A stretch of 64,000 nucleotides of DNA, taken from NCBI GenBank assembly GCA_903904835.1, contig CAIVEI010000141.1:21472-85471 (forward strand), given 5' to 3'. This document shows positions 36,032 through 45,321 of this stretch, piece by piece (within the stretch, counting starts at the first letter, position 1; each line of letters opens with the position of its first letter). This DNA is from an uncultured Schlesneria sp. (lineage in GTDB: Bacteria > Planctomycetota > Planctomycetia > Planctomycetales > Planctomycetaceae). The notes beneath the pieces were generated by a model. It searched no databases. It worked only from the letters and a program-made list of their open reading frames with translations, and was not told the origin of the DNA. The position numbers were made by a program, and so were the translations under genes.

Positions 36032-36478
36032 ATGAGAAGCCCAGAAAAGTCAAAAGGCCCGATCGTTATCGGCGCATCCGTCCTTGCAATACTGTTCGTT
36101 GTTGGAATGGCTTGCGAAGTATGGAGGGTCGCAGCATCCGCCGACGATCTCAATCCCGATGTCAGTCTGAATGCATTTATGCGGAAAAAACTGGAATCAT
36201 CGTCAACGATCCTCGAGGGGCTAACTGTTGAAGATTCGGAAATGATTGTGCGTGGGGCAAAAGAGCTTCTGCAATTGAGTAAGGTCGAGAAATGGCAAGT
36301 ATTCGTTGATTCGGAATATCGCGAATACAGCGATGGCTTCCGATCGAACGTTAAGAAACTCGAAGAAGCGGGAAAGAAAGGCAATTTTGACAACGCGGCA
36401 CTGCAGTGGTTCGACACGATGAAAAGTTGCATTGAATGTCATCAACACGTTCGAAATGAACGAGCTAAGAAAAAGTAA
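36032..36478 (+). CDS. membrane-anchored c-type cytochrome (cytochrome c'-like), copy 1
   Basis: A 148-residue protein with one N-terminal membrane anchor (IVIGASVLAILFVVGMACEVW) and a periplasmic helical domain carrying a single haem site CIECH near the C-terminus (residues 133-137). Haem at the end of a four-helix-type domain is the cytochrome c' arrangement; in that family five-coordinate haem binds NO or CO. It is a paralog of the next gene, sharing RKKLExSxxILEGLTxExSE and the position of the haem site. It lies 144 bases after the USP gene. Confidence 0.86.
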   Translation: MRSPEKSKGPIVIGASVLAILFVVGMACEVWRVAASADDLNPDVSLNAFMRKKLESSSTILEGLTVEDSEMIVRGAKELLQLSKVEKWQVFVDSEYREYSDGFRSNVKKLEEAGKKGNFDNAALQWFDTMKSCIECHQHVRNERAKKK

Positions 36479-36609
36479 CAGATGTTTTTCGTCAAATCCG
36501 CAACGGATCTAAGGACATGAGACAAATCGGTGGCAGGATGGCGCCACGGGATTCCGTTTTTACGACCAGCAGAAATTATCGTACGAGTGTCACACAAGGG
36601 AACATTGTT

Positions 36610-37065
36610 ATGTCGAGCAAGTTAAGTCTGTTTTTGGTATTAGCGGGAATTGTCGTTGCCTCGGGCTGGTTCATGGCCGAAGGAAACAGGGCTTTCTCTG
36701 ATGACAAGCCAAAGAAGGATGTACCCGACGCGAAACGGGATCTCGAACAAACCACGTTCATGAGAAAGAAGCTGGAAGCATCGGGGCAAATCCTGGAAGG
36801 ATTGACCACTGAAAATTCAGAATTGATTGTCAAAGGAGCGAAAATTCTGGTTGAGCTGAGTTCTGCCGAAAGATTTCAAGTTCAGCATGATGTCATGTAC
36901 CGTCAGTTCAGCGGCGAGTTCCAGCGCACTGCAAAAGGGTTACTAGACGCTGGCGAGAAGAAAAACTTTGATCTTGCTGCGTTGAAATGGATGGACTCAA
37001 CAATGAAGTGTCTCGAATGTCACAAGTTTGTTCGTGGTGCTCGAATTGCCGACTCTGGCAGGTAA
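36610..37065 (+). CDS. exported c-type cytochrome (cytochrome c'-like), copy 2
   Basis: A 151-residue paralog of the preceding gene, started at MSSKLSLFLVLAG (36610), with AAGGGA about eight bases upstream; the ORF-track start adds 31 residues. It has an N-terminal signal or anchor, the shared FMRKKLEASGQILEGLTTENSELIVKGAK-type helix, and haem site CLECH at residues 134-138. The tandem pair probably arose by duplication and may form a heterodimer, since cytochromes c' are commonly dimeric. The downstream kinase also carries a periplasmic haem site. Confidence 0.86.
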   Translation: MSSKLSLFLVLAGIVVASGWFMAEGNRAFSDDKPKKDVPDAKRDLEQTTFMRKKLEASGQILEGLTTENSELIVKGAKILVELSSAERFQVQHDVMYRQFSGEFQRTAKGLLDAGEKKNFDLAALKWMDSTMKCLECHKFVRGARIADSGR

Positions 37066-37238
37066 TGTTCGTTGCGCCGAGAACGACTTCTGTGCGAACT
37101 GAGTTGTTCGTCCCTGTCGAGCTTTACGCCGAAGGGTTATTCCGGCTCTAATTCACCTCTCGCCGCGTCAATGAAAAGAGTTGGCAACGATTGCCACTTC
37201 AATTTTGGTCGCAGTACGCGGGGGTGAATGGAGTTGTG

Positions 37239-39083
37239 ATGTCGTATCGCACGTTAAAACGGCTGTTGGGAGAAACGAGCCTTGAGCGGAAGTGTCGGCT
37301 CTTGTTTGGTGGTGGTTTATTGCTGCTGATTTCGAGCAGCTTTTATTTTTATTCCAAACAGACGCAAAAGATCATCTCGGAACATAATCTTGAGGTGGCT
37401 CGCAACCTCGTTCCGACCGCGATCATTGCGAAGCACGCCGAGTCGTTTGATCCCAAATCGGACGATCGCCAAATTGATGATCGCCAAACTGACGAACACC
37501 AGAATAAAGCCGCAATGGTCAGGGATCTGAAGCCCGAAAATCAGAAAGAGCAAAGCTGGGCGTTATTGAAAGCAAACCCCAAGGACTCAGCGGCATCTGT
37601 CAATGATGCGGCGGCATCAGTCAAGAACCCGGCAATGCGTCCGATCGACGAAATTGACCACAAAGCGATCCGCTTATTATCGCCGACAAACCCGCTCAGG
37701 CCGCCGGAATGGCAAACGGAAGTCACGGAAGTCAAAGACGACTCTCTGAAGTACAAATACTACGTCTATTATGCCCCAGTACTGGCTTCCGAGTCCTGCC
37801 TGGCATGTCATATCGAGCACAACCAGAATCCCCATCTCAAAGAAAAGGATGTGTTGGGGATTGTTAAAATTAAGTATCCGCTCGCCGATATCAACAAGAA
37901 TCTCAGTTGGAATAATGCGGTTTTGCTGGCAACTGCAATCCTCACTACGGCCATGGCCTGGTTCGCAACATACGTTATCGTGAGATACGTAATCGTAAAA
38001 CCAGTTCTTCATTTGAAAGAAGTGAGTGACGCGATCACGCGAGGTGACCTTGAGCAGCGGGCCGATATTCGTACTGGGGATGAGTTCGAGGAGCTCAGTC
38101 AAGCATTCAATCGGATGTTGCGACACTTGACGACGGTTCAAGAAGATCTGCAGAAACTTAACCGCGGATTCGAACGAAAGGTCGATGAACTGGCCCAGGC
38201 GAATTTGCGGCTGTTTGAGTTGAATAACTTGAAAAACGAATTCCTGGCGACGATGAGCCATGAATTGCGGACTCCACTGAATTCCATCCTCGGCTTCAGC
38301 GACGTGTTGTTGACCAATCCCGCGAATCTATCCGAAAAACAACAGCGTTACGTTGCTCACATTCGATCTTCAGGCCGGACGCTTCTCAGCTTGATTACCG
38401 ACGTCCTCGATCTTGCCAAAATCGAGAGCGGAAAAATGGAATTGCATCCGATCAAGACCTCGGTCTCAGATCTGGTCGATCGAGTTGTCGGGGCCATGAT
38501 GCCGCTGGCCGAGCGAAAAAATCTTGACCTGAGCTGGGAAATTGAGCCGGAACTGCCACTCGTTTTTCAGGATGTTGGCAAGTTACAACAGATCCTGAAT
38601 AACCTGCTTTCGAACGCGATCAAGTTCACTCCTGAAGGAGGTCGAGTTCGTGTCAAAGCATCGCGTCAAATCGACAGCCTCGTTCTGACCGTCGAAGACA
38701 CAGGGATTGGAATCCCACTTGAAGACCAGGAACGGATCTTTGAAAAATTTCGGCAGGGTTCAACGGCGTCGGGTGAGCACAATCCACTCACACGCGAATT
38801 CGAGGGAACTGGACTGGGGTTATCCATTACGAGAGAACTTTCAAAGCTTCTCGGTGGTGGCATCGCATTACAAAGCGAATTCGGAAAAGGAAGCCGATTT
38901 ACCGTCGTTGTCCCGTTGGAAATCCAACTCCCCGGGGAAGCCGATTTAATCCGGCCGCGGCCCGTTTCCGATGCAGTCGACCTGACAATCGAACGTCCTT
39001 CTGCATTTGGACGTCTACGCGGCTCAAAGCCATCCGAAGAAACACCGCGATCTGTTACTGCCGAATCATCGACCATAAGATAG
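37239..39083 (+). CDS. sensor histidine kinase with periplasmic haem-binding (DUF3365/Tll0287-like) domain
   Basis: A 614-residue membrane kinase started at MSYRTLKRLLG (37239) after GGAG; the ORF-track start adds 16 residues. Membrane segment 1 (about 21-38) and segment 2 (about 226-252) enclose a periplasmic domain with the c-type haem site SCLACHIEH (187-191) and the PLRPPEWQTE and VLGIVKIKYPL pieces typical of Tll0287-like domains. HAMP, coiled coil, HisKA (FLATMSHELRTPLNSILGFSDV) and HATPase (NNLLSNAIKF, VEDTGIGIP, GTGLGLSI) follow. It has no receiver domain, so a separate regulator is needed. A low-complexity insertion (DDRQIDDRQTDEHQ and repeated AASVxxAAASV) lies in the sensor. It likely senses redox state or a gas outside the membrane. 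Confidence 0.92.
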   Translation: MSYRTLKRLLGETSLERKCRLLFGGGLLLLISSSFYFYSKQTQKIISEHNLEVARNLVPTAIIAKHAESFDPKSDDRQIDDRQTDEHQNKAAMVRDLKPENQKEQSWALLKANPKDSAASVNDAAASVKNPAMRPIDEIDHKAIRLLSPTNPLRPPEWQTEVTEVKDDSLKYKYYVYYAPVLASESCLACHIEHNQNPHLKEKDVLGIVKIKYPLADINKNLSWNNAVLLATAILTTAMAWFATYVIVRYVIVKPVLHLKEVSDAITRGDLEQRADIRTGDEFEELSQAFNRMLRHLTTVQEDLQKLNRGFERKVDELAQANLRLFELNNLKNEFLATMSHELRTPLNSILGFSDVLLTNPANLSEKQQRYVAHIRSSGRTLLSLITDVLDLAKIESGKMELHPIKTSVSDLVDRVVGAMMPLAERKNLDLSWEIEPELPLVFQDVGKLQQILNNLLSNAIKFTPEGGRVRVKASRQIDSLVLTVEDTGIGIPLEDQERIFEKFRQGSTASGEHNPLTREFEGTGLGLSITRELSKLLGGGIALQSEFGKGSRFTVVVPLEIQLPGEADLIRPRPVSDAVDLTIERPSAFGRLRGSKPSEETPRSVTAESSTIR

Positions 39084-39211
39084 GCTGACGGTGAAAGAGT
39101 GAATCTCATCGACGTTGTCAGTTCGATTGGTCGGGAGATTAACACATAATGTTTGACATTTGAGTTGTGACTACACGCCAGCAACCAGCAGGATTTTTAG
39201 AGGATTTCACC

Positions 39212-40522
39212 GTGCGACTAATCTCGTTCAGCAGCCTTGCGTTAATTGTCGGAACCGTATTTGGTGCTGATAATGATGGTTTTGTTCCTCTCTTCAATGG
39301 CCGCGATTTGACGGGATGGGTCCCGGTAAACGTTGCTCCGTCGACGTTCACCGCAAAGGACGGATTGATCGTCAGCACAGGCGTTCCCACAGGCACATTG
39401 AGAACGGAACGAATGTACGAAAACTTCGTAGTCGAACTCGAATGGCGACATCTTAAAGCGGGCGGAAACGCGGGGCTGTTCGTCTGGGCTGATCCTGTTA
39501 CCCATGTTGGTGTTCCGTTCTCACGCGGCGTCGAAGTTCAGATTCTCGATGGTCACGAGACGGCAAACTATACAAGTCAGGGCGATATCTTTCCGATCTG
39601 GGGTGCGAAGATGAAACCTGATCGCCCGCATCCGGCTGGCTGGGATCGATGCCTGCCGAGCGAGAAACGTAGCAAGCCCTCGCCGGAATGGAACCACTAT
39701 CGTGTCACGTGCAACAACGGAACAATCAAGCTGGAGGTGAACGGCAAAGAAGTCTCGGGCGGTACAAAATGTCAACCGAGAAAGGGATATCTGTGCCTGG
39801 AGTCAGAAGGTTCTGAATGCCACTTCCGGAACCTGCGTATCAAAGAACTTCCATCGACGAATCCTGGCCCGGATGAGATTTGTAACGAGGCGGTTGGTTT
39901 TCAATCACTTTATTCCGGAATCGATCTGTCCGGCTGGAAAGCAACCGATAAACATCATGGACATTGGCAGCCGAAAGACTGGAAGCTTGTCTACGACGGA
40001 AAGAGTGACGCCGAAGATCCTTGTCTCTGGAGCGAAAAGGAATACGGCGACATCGAAATGATCTGCGACTGGCGCTGGACGGCCACTCCCGTCAAGAAGA
40101 GATGGCCCCGAGTGTTGCCGACGGGACTTGATGAAATCGGTGCCGATGGCAAGCCGGTCGAAATTGAAGTTGACGATGCTGGGGACAGCGGGATCTACTT
40201 GCGCGGCAGCAGTAAAAGCCAGGTCAATATGTGGTGCCGACCGTGCGGTAGTGGAGAAGTTTATGGCTACCGCACTGATGCTTCACAGCCTGCCGAGGTT
40301 CGAGCAGCAGTCACACCCAAAAAAGTGGCAGATAAACCAATCGGTCAATGGAATCGGTTTTATATCACCATGCGAGGTGATCGTCTGAGTGTCCGACTCA
40401 ATGGTGAACTGGTGATTGAAAATGCTCAGTTACCCGGCGTCGCGGCTCGTGGCCCAATCGCGCTCCAACACCACGGCGACCCGATCGAATTTGCCAGCAT
40501 TTTTGTCCGAGAGCTTCCCTGA
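39212..40522 (+). CDS. exported protein with two DUF1080 (3-keto-disaccharide hydrolase-like) domains
   Basis: A 436-residue exported protein, started at GTG 39212 (MRLISFSSLALIVGTVFGAD), which has AGAGGA seven bases upstream; the ORF-track start adds 15 residues. Two DUF1080 domains of the LamG-like jelly-roll type lie in tandem. The first begins FVPLFNGRDLTGW, with FVVELEWRHLKAGGNAGLFVW. The second begins FQSLYSGIDLSGWKA, with GDSGIYLRGSSKSQVNMW. Family members in Bacteroidetes act on 3-keto-glycosides; planctomycetes encode many copies. It is not clearly linked to the kinase upstream. Confidence 0.9.
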   Translation: MRLISFSSLALIVGTVFGADNDGFVPLFNGRDLTGWVPVNVAPSTFTAKDGLIVSTGVPTGTLRTERMYENFVVELEWRHLKAGGNAGLFVWADPVTHVGVPFSRGVEVQILDGHETANYTSQGDIFPIWGAKMKPDRPHPAGWDRCLPSEKRSKPSPEWNHYRVTCNNGTIKLEVNGKEVSGGTKCQPRKGYLCLESEGSECHFRNLRIKELPSTNPGPDEICNEAVGFQSLYSGIDLSGWKATDKHHGHWQPKDWKLVYDGKSDAEDPCLWSEKEYGDIEMICDWRWTATPVKKRWPRVLPTGLDEIGADGKPVEIEVDDAGDSGIYLRGSSKSQVNMWCRPCGSGEVYGYRTDASQPAEVRAAVTPKKVADKPIGQWNRFYITMRGDRLSVRLNGELVIENAQLPGVAARGPIALQHHGDPIEFASIFVRELP

Positions 40523-40848
40523 CTGAAGATGGTAAAGTCAGCTTTGAGAAATTTGGGATTCTCGTCGGTTGTGAATCTTTTGAATTCCTGTGCCACAGCA
40601 TGACCGCCTTCGGTCAAGCTGTCCTCTTTGCAGATCGATTGAGAAGAATTGCTCCCTGACGACCGAAGTAGTCAATCTCTACACGGTCGGGAAGGCATGT
40701 CAACTTGTAGGTCGATGCGGAACTGACCACAATAACCCGACGTTGTTCTGTCAGACAATCTCTCTCGTGTGAGATGATCGAACAACGCTTTTCCGACGGA
40801 TTGATTTGCAAGTCATCGGTCATTGCTTTTACGAAAGAAACGCGCTTT
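40523..40848. other. intergenic gap, nothing recognised
   Basis: About 325 bases between the DUF1080 gene and the AAA ATPase gene. The 69-residue minus-strand ORF 40614-40823 has no motif or ribosome-binding site that I trust. No promoter element stood out. Confidence 0.4.
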
Positions 40849-41817
40849 ATGATCGACTCGATCGAAATCGACGGGGTTCGTCTTTACTTAAGTCAGCCTG
40901 ATACATCGGAAGGGGAATGGATCGGTCAGCGTGAAATCCTTCAACAATTGTTGGCTTGCTGGCTCGTTGTTGACGCAAAGGATCTCCCTCTCTCACCACG
41001 ACTGGTGGGAACGCCGGGGATTGGGAAGACGACGCTCGCAATTTCCGCCGGTCGAGTTCGGCAGCAACACCTCTTCATTTATCAGTGCACTGCGGATACG
41101 AGACCGGAAGACCTACTTGTCACGCCGGTTTTGGCAGAAAGTGGTCAGATCAAATATCATGCTTCCCCACTGGTGACAGCCATGGTCCGTGGCGGCATTT
41201 GTATTCTCGACGAGGGAAACCGGATGAACGAGAAATCGTGGGCGAGTCTCGCTCCATTACTCGATCACAGGCGATACGTCGAATCGATTGTCGCGGGAAT
41301 CACGATTCATGCTCATCCCGATTTCCGCTGTGCTGTGACGATGAATGATGACGAATCCACGTTTGAGATTCCTGATTATATTTTGAGTCGCCTGCAACCG
41401 ACGCTCACGCTCGGCCATCCAAATCGTGACGATGAATTGTCGATTCTGCGATTTCACTTGCCGTTCGCCGAGACCGAAATGCTGAATCTGACAGTCAGCT
41501 TTCTGCAGCAGTCACATGACTTGAATCTCGACTTTTCCACGCGCGACGGCATCAATGTTTTGCGTTATGCGATGAAGCGCATGGCGCAAGACAAGGATCA
41601 TCCTGTGAGCAAGGATGTACTGTGGCAGGAAGCGCTGATGAACTGCCTTGGCGAAGGTGCGAGCGATCTCGATTCGCTCGCAAAGCGGCGGCAGCAGTCA
41701 CTCGGCGGAAACTCGATGCCAATGGGACTCGGCGACTTCTTCTTCGATCCCAGCGATCCTCTTCATCCAGACTACGACATTGAAGACGAAGATGATGAGG
41801 ACGAGGAAGATGTCTGA
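40849..41817 (+). CDS. MoxR-type AAA+ ATPase
   Basis: A 322-residue AAA_5/MoxR-like ATPase, started at [14 protein letters not shown] (40849). Motifs are Walker A GTPGIGKT (54-61), Walker [13 protein letters not shown], sensor-type [24 protein letters not shown] and a helical lid. The tail is very acidic ([15 protein letters not shown]). MoxR proteins act as chaperones or metal-insertion factors for VWA-domain partners. The VWA membrane protein at 21.4 kb is a possible but distant partner; no VWA gene is adjacent. Confidence 0.9.
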   Translation: MIDSIEIDGVRLYLSQPDTSEGEWIGQREILQQLLACWLVVDAKDLPLSPRLVGTPGIGKTTLAISAGRVRQQHLFIYQCTADTRPEDLLVTPVLAESGQIKYHASPLVTAMVRGGICILDEGNRMNEKSWASLAPLLDHRRYVESIVAGITIHAHPDFRCAVTMNDDESTFEIPDYILSRLQPTLTLGHPNRDDELSILRFHLPFAETEMLNLTVSFLQQSHDLNLDFSTRDGINVLRYAMKRMAQDKDHPVSKDVLWQEALMNCLGEGASDLDSLAKRRQQSLGGNSMPMGLGDFFFDPSDPLHPDYDIEDEDDEDEEDV

Positions 41818-41898
41818 TTACACTGTGGCGACTTCTGGCGTTCGCAGTTTCCTCCGAATAAATTCCCCGTCGTAGAATGTTATCCGAAAAAAGCAGCA

Positions 41899-42252
41899 TC
41901 AGTGAGCGATGCTCAGTGATCGACGACTCGCGAGACCGTTGGCGGGGGCAGTTCCGACAGATTTACTCTCGGTGTTTGTTCCGAAACCACCTTTTTCCAA
42001 GTGTGTTTGAAGACTTTCATCAGCTTGCTTTGGAAAAGCGAACGTCATCCCCTGGAAAACAAGTAACACGAGAGTGACAGCCGAAATCGCGACTTCAATC
42101 CACTTCCTGAAGTTGGTCGAAGTTGTCGGTGTGTCAATCACAGTTCCGACATGTTCTTCGTACGCTGACGACACATTGTGGTCGGCCGGCAGCAGTGACT
42201 GAATTGTGTCGGCATTGACGTTAGGGCATTTCTGAAGGTCGGACATAGACAT
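41899..42252 (-). CDS. small single-pass membrane protein, hypothetical
   Basis: A 117-residue protein started at MSMSDLQKCPNVNAD (42252), with AAGGTGA upstream; the ORF track used a TTG six codons earlier. One membrane helix (WIEVAISAVTLVLLVFQGM) lies in the middle, with a polar N-terminal half that includes a conserved-looking CPNVNADTIQSLLP. I do not recognise the family. It converges on the AAA ATPase gene. Confidence 0.5.
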   Translation of the reverse strand: MSMSDLQKCPNVNADTIQSLLPADHNVSSAYEEHVGTVIDTPTTSTNFRKWIEVAISAVTLVLLVFQGMTFAFPKQADESLQTHLEKGGFGTNTESKSVGTAPANGLASRRSLSIAH

Positions 42253-42991
42253 TGCTTTCACCTTGGACAAGAACTCTCAAAGAACCAGCGAGCGCATTCG
42301 TCTTGCTGGTTATTCGTCGCTCGAATGGAAATCTTGGAAAAAATTCGGCACGGAAAAAATCTCTTGCAATGCCTTGGTCCGCAACCGCAGTGGTCACGAA
42401 ACCGTTCGTGATTTCGAACTTAGTTTTAAGTCCGAATTACTTGACGTGGTTGGCTGGATTTTTGCGGAGAGCGGTGCGCGGAATTTAACAGAATTGTTAA
42501 CGAGCTAAAAGCTCGAATTCGCCGTTACTGAAGAATTCGCCATGTGTTAATGTAAAATTCGCGAAAGATCCGGCCGTTTTTCATCCTCAATGAAATCATG
42601 GAATGAAACCCTTTCCACCAGCAGTCGGACTTGGGCCATCAGCAAGCCAAATAAACAAGGGAAGCGAACCGTTACGACGGGGATTGGTACGAATCTCAAC
42701 TCGATCCTGACGGCTTACGGGTATTTCCGCGAATGCAGATTGACGGTGGGAATGCTCGTCTCAAGGCGCAATACCAATGTTTCTGCCATTTTGGCGACTC
42801 GAAGAAAATCGAGAATTTCGTCGAAACTTTTGCTGCTGCCATTTTGGCGGCGGAAACTCTTAAATCCCCGATCGTCGCTTGGAATGTCGACAATTATTTT
42901 ACGGGATCGCATACGCAAAATCTTTTCTTATCGCAATTTGCGATTGTTTGTGATGCCTGAGACGTTGATGTGAGCTGATGAAACACGTGTT
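42253..42991. other. 740-base gap with two unconvincing ORFs
   Basis: ORF 42263-42508 plus (81 residues) has protein-like composition but starts 10 bases from a divergent gene, without ribosome-binding site or known motif. ORF 42733-42960 plus is similarly undecided. I do not call either. The sigma54-type promoter for hsp20 lies at the right end. Confidence 0.4.
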
Positions 42992-43007
42992 TGGTACACG
43001 ACTTGCC
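42992..43007 (+). promoter_or_regulatory. predicted sigma54 promoter of hsp20
   Basis: TGGTACACGACTTGCC matches the sigma54 consensus closely: TGG-AC at -24, TTGC at -12, with GG and GC exactly 12 bases apart. The predicted start is near 43018, about 80 bases before the hsp20 ATG. Confidence 0.65.
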
Positions 43008-43099
43008 TATCGAAAAATGAGACCGGGCCTGGTCGATCAACAAACAAATCAGTTACTCAACAAGTGGGGTTCATGCCCTATGCTTAACGGAGATTGAAC

Positions 43100-43543
43100 A
43101 TGTTAGTGCGAACTCGAAGAATCGGTTTGCCTGTGGCAGACCCTATGTCATCAATGCATCGTGAAATGGAGCATCTGCTGGGACGGTTCTTAAATGTGAC
43201 GCCGGAAAACGGTGCTGCCCGAGGCTGGCACGCAGTCGTCGCCATGTGGGACGACGCGGATAAGGTGTTCGTCGAACTTGAACTCCCCGGGGTTTCCAAG
43301 GACGACATCGATGTGACCGTTCATAACGGTATGGTACGTGTTTCGGGCGAACGCAGACTTCCTGAGGGGAATCGTAATTACTGGGTCAATGATCGCGTTT
43401 ACGGAGCCTTTGATCGCGCGATCAACCTTCCAGAGGATGTTGATGCAGACAGTATCGACGCCGAATTGTCAGATGGTGTGCTGCGAATCACACTCTCCAA
43501 GAAGCCAGAAGCTCAGCCGAAAAAGATTGCCGTGAAAGGTTAA
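43100..43543 (+). CDS. Hsp20/alpha-crystallin small heat-shock protein
   Basis: A 147-residue small heat-shock protein that holds unfolded proteins in an ATP-independent way. The start is ATG 43100, with GGAG seven bases upstream; the ORF track used a TTG two codons earlier. The alpha-crystallin domain runs from VFVELELPGVSKDDIDVTVHNGMVRVSGER to DGVLRITLSKKPEAQPKKI, with the conserved GVL. A sigma54-like promoter lies upstream and a strong terminator downstream, so it is a single-gene unit. With the USP genes it makes a stress set around the NtrC regulator. Confidence 0.95.
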   Translation: MLVRTRRIGLPVADPMSSMHREMEHLLGRFLNVTPENGAARGWHAVVAMWDDADKVFVELELPGVSKDDIDVTVHNGMVRVSGERRLPEGNRNYWVNDRVYGAFDRAINLPEDVDADSIDAELSDGVLRITLSKKPEAQPKKIAVKG

Positions 43544-43588
43544 TCCTTTTTGTCTTGCCCGCCACGGGCTGACACGACAGGTTGTGTG

Positions 43589-43608
43589 GCACGGGCTGAA
43601 GCCCGTGC
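43589..43608. repeat. short perfect palindrome
   Basis: GCACGGGCTGAAGCCCGTGC forms an eight-base stem around a four-base loop. It is a short intergenic hairpin after hsp20, upstream of the stronger terminator. Confidence 0.6.
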
Positions 43609-43672
43609 TACGGTTTGTTCATGGTTTGCCCATCAAAGGGGGCAGTCCCCGTGCGTTGACAGTGAACGGATA

Positions 43673-43716
43673 CAGAGGGAACAGAACTTCAATGGACTGT
43701 TCCCTCTGCTTTTTTA
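43673..43716 (+). terminator. rho-independent terminator after hsp20
   Basis: An 11-base stem, AGAGGGAACAG with CTGTTCCCTCT, around a short loop is followed by a T run (gctttttta). The hairpin also abuts the stop of the minus-strand radical SAM gene and may serve both strands. Confidence 0.85.
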
Positions 43717-45315
43717 TTATCCGATCCAGTGTCGAGCCTGCCTTTTCGGAGCACTGTCAATTGACGACGTTGATTTCTGAACGATCGAGATAGCCCCATC
43801 AATAAATGGCCTGAGGCAATAAGGTTTGTCGCTTCGGCCACCTCGTTGATAATCCCGCCACATTGTCGCGGCAACGTCTGGTGGTGAGAGCCCTTTGACC
43901 GTTGTCAGGTATATGAACAAAATCTCTACTAGACGACCGAGTGGAATTCCGTGCGACTTTCGTTCTTGACTGAAGATCCAGGCCGAGAGTCGACGAAACT
44001 CGTGAAATGGAGATCCTGCCGCTTCGGTTGATTTGTCATCGCAAGATTCGTTCGCAACGGCTTGCCAAAGTGACTTTATCGATTCAACGAAGTTTCCGCT
44101 GTTCGCAATCGCATCCCAGTATTTCGCAAACCGGCGCAGCTCTTGTATGGCCGAAAAGCCGAGTAACTTATTGGATAGGATTTCGTACGGTGGATGTGGG
44201 CTATAGACCATCTGCCATTCGCTGTCATGTCGGATGATCGGCGTCCCACGCAGCCGTTTCAGGATACCGACTTGAATCTCATTGGGACCGAGTCTGACCA
44301 GCCGGTCGAAACCATCTGCGAAGCTTTCCAGCGTTTCACCTGGAAGACCGACAATCAGGTCGGCATGAACGTGAACCCCGGTATTGTCTCGCAGCCAGCG
44401 AAGATTCTCTTCGGCTACGTCATTGTCCTGATGCCGACTGATCAGTTCACAAACGGTTTCATTGAACGTCTGAATTCCGACTTCAAATTGAAGTGACCCC
44501 GCTGGGAATCTTACGATCAAATCCTTCAGTGCATCAGGCAGGCGATCCGGGATCATCTCAAAATGCAGGAACAGACCTGGTTCATACCGATCGAGAAAGA
44601 ATTCAAGAATTGCGCGACCGACCCGGAGATTCAGATTGAACGTTCGATCAACAAACTTGAATTGCCTGGCACCACGTCGCAGTAACGACTCCATAGAACC
44701 CAGGAAGTTTTCTAATGGAAACTGCCTGACAGGGATATCGAGTGCCGAGAGACAGAATTCGCACGAGAATGGACATCCTCGCGAAGCCTCTACATAAATG
44801 ACCCGATGAGCAACATCATCGTCAGTATAGAACTCGTAAGGCAGAACGAGATCGGTCAAAGCGGGTAGCTGGGACGTGATCGAACGCGAGTTTAATGTTT
44901 CAAGGCATTCTTTCGCGGGATGGATCTCAGTCAGTTTTTCTCGACAAAACTGCGCAAAGGCAAGATCCGCTTCACCAGTAATCACGTAATCGGCCAACGA
45001 CACGATCGGTTGCTCGTCAGCTTCGTAGCTGACCTCTGGGCCGCCGAGGACGACGATAATGCCAGGTCGAACGCGTTTCAGATCCGCGACCAGTCGCGTC
45101 GTCTCTTCCACATTCCAGATATAAATTCCCAGCCCGATGATCTTTGGCTGCTGCTCAAGAATTGCGTCGAGAATTTCGAGGGTTGGCTGTTGTGTCGTAA
45201 ATTCCAGCAAGACAGTGCGGTCTTGCAATTCACCCATATTTGCCAGCAGATATCGCAGTCCAAACGCGCAGTGGATGTAGCGTGCATTTAACGTTGCCAG
45301 AACGATATCAGACAT
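43717..45315 (-). CDS. B12-binding radical SAM protein with DUF4080-like C-terminus
   Basis: A 532-residue radical SAM enzyme. The N-terminal 130 residues form a Rossmann-like B12-binding domain ([29 protein letters not shown]). The radical SAM core carries the iron-sulfur motif CPFSCEFC (Cys181, 185, 188) and [10 protein letters not shown]. The C-terminal 180 residues resemble DUF4080. Its substrate is unknown; enzymes of this type often methylate unactivated carbons or act in tRNA or lipid modification. The gene ends against the hsp20 terminator and starts six bases after the YceH-like gene, with which it is probably co-transcribed. Confidence 0.92.
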   Translation of the reverse strand: MSDIVLATLNARYIHCAFGLRYLLANMGELQDRTVLLEFTTQQPTLEILDAILEQQPKIIGLGIYIWNVEETTRLVADLKRVRPGIIVVLGGPEVSYEADEQPIVSLADYVITGEADLAFAQFCREKLTEIHPAKECLETLNSRSITSQLPALTDLVLPYEFYTDDDVAHRVIYVEASRGCPFSCEFCLSALDIPVRQFPLENFLGSMESLLRRGARQFKFVDRTFNLNLRVGRAILEFFLDRYEPGLFLHFEMIPDRLPDALKDLIVRFPAGSLQFEVGIQTFNETVCELISRHQDNDVAEENLRWLRDNTGVHVHADLIVGLPGETLESFADGFDRLVRLGPNEIQVGILKRLRGTPIIRHDSEWQMVYSPHPPYEILSNKLLGFSAIQELRRFAKYWDAIANSGNFVESIKSLWQAVANESCDDKSTEAAGSPFHEFRRLSAWIFSQERKSHGIPLGRLVEILFIYLTTVKGLSPPDVAATMWRDYQRGGRSDKPYCLRPFIDGAISIVQKSTSSIDSAPKRQARHWIG

Positions 45316-45321
45316 GGCGTC

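Noticed and set aside
42263-42960. Small plus-strand ORFs before hsp20
   Set aside because: Composition is plausible but no motif, ribosome-binding site or context supports them; left as undecided gap sequence.
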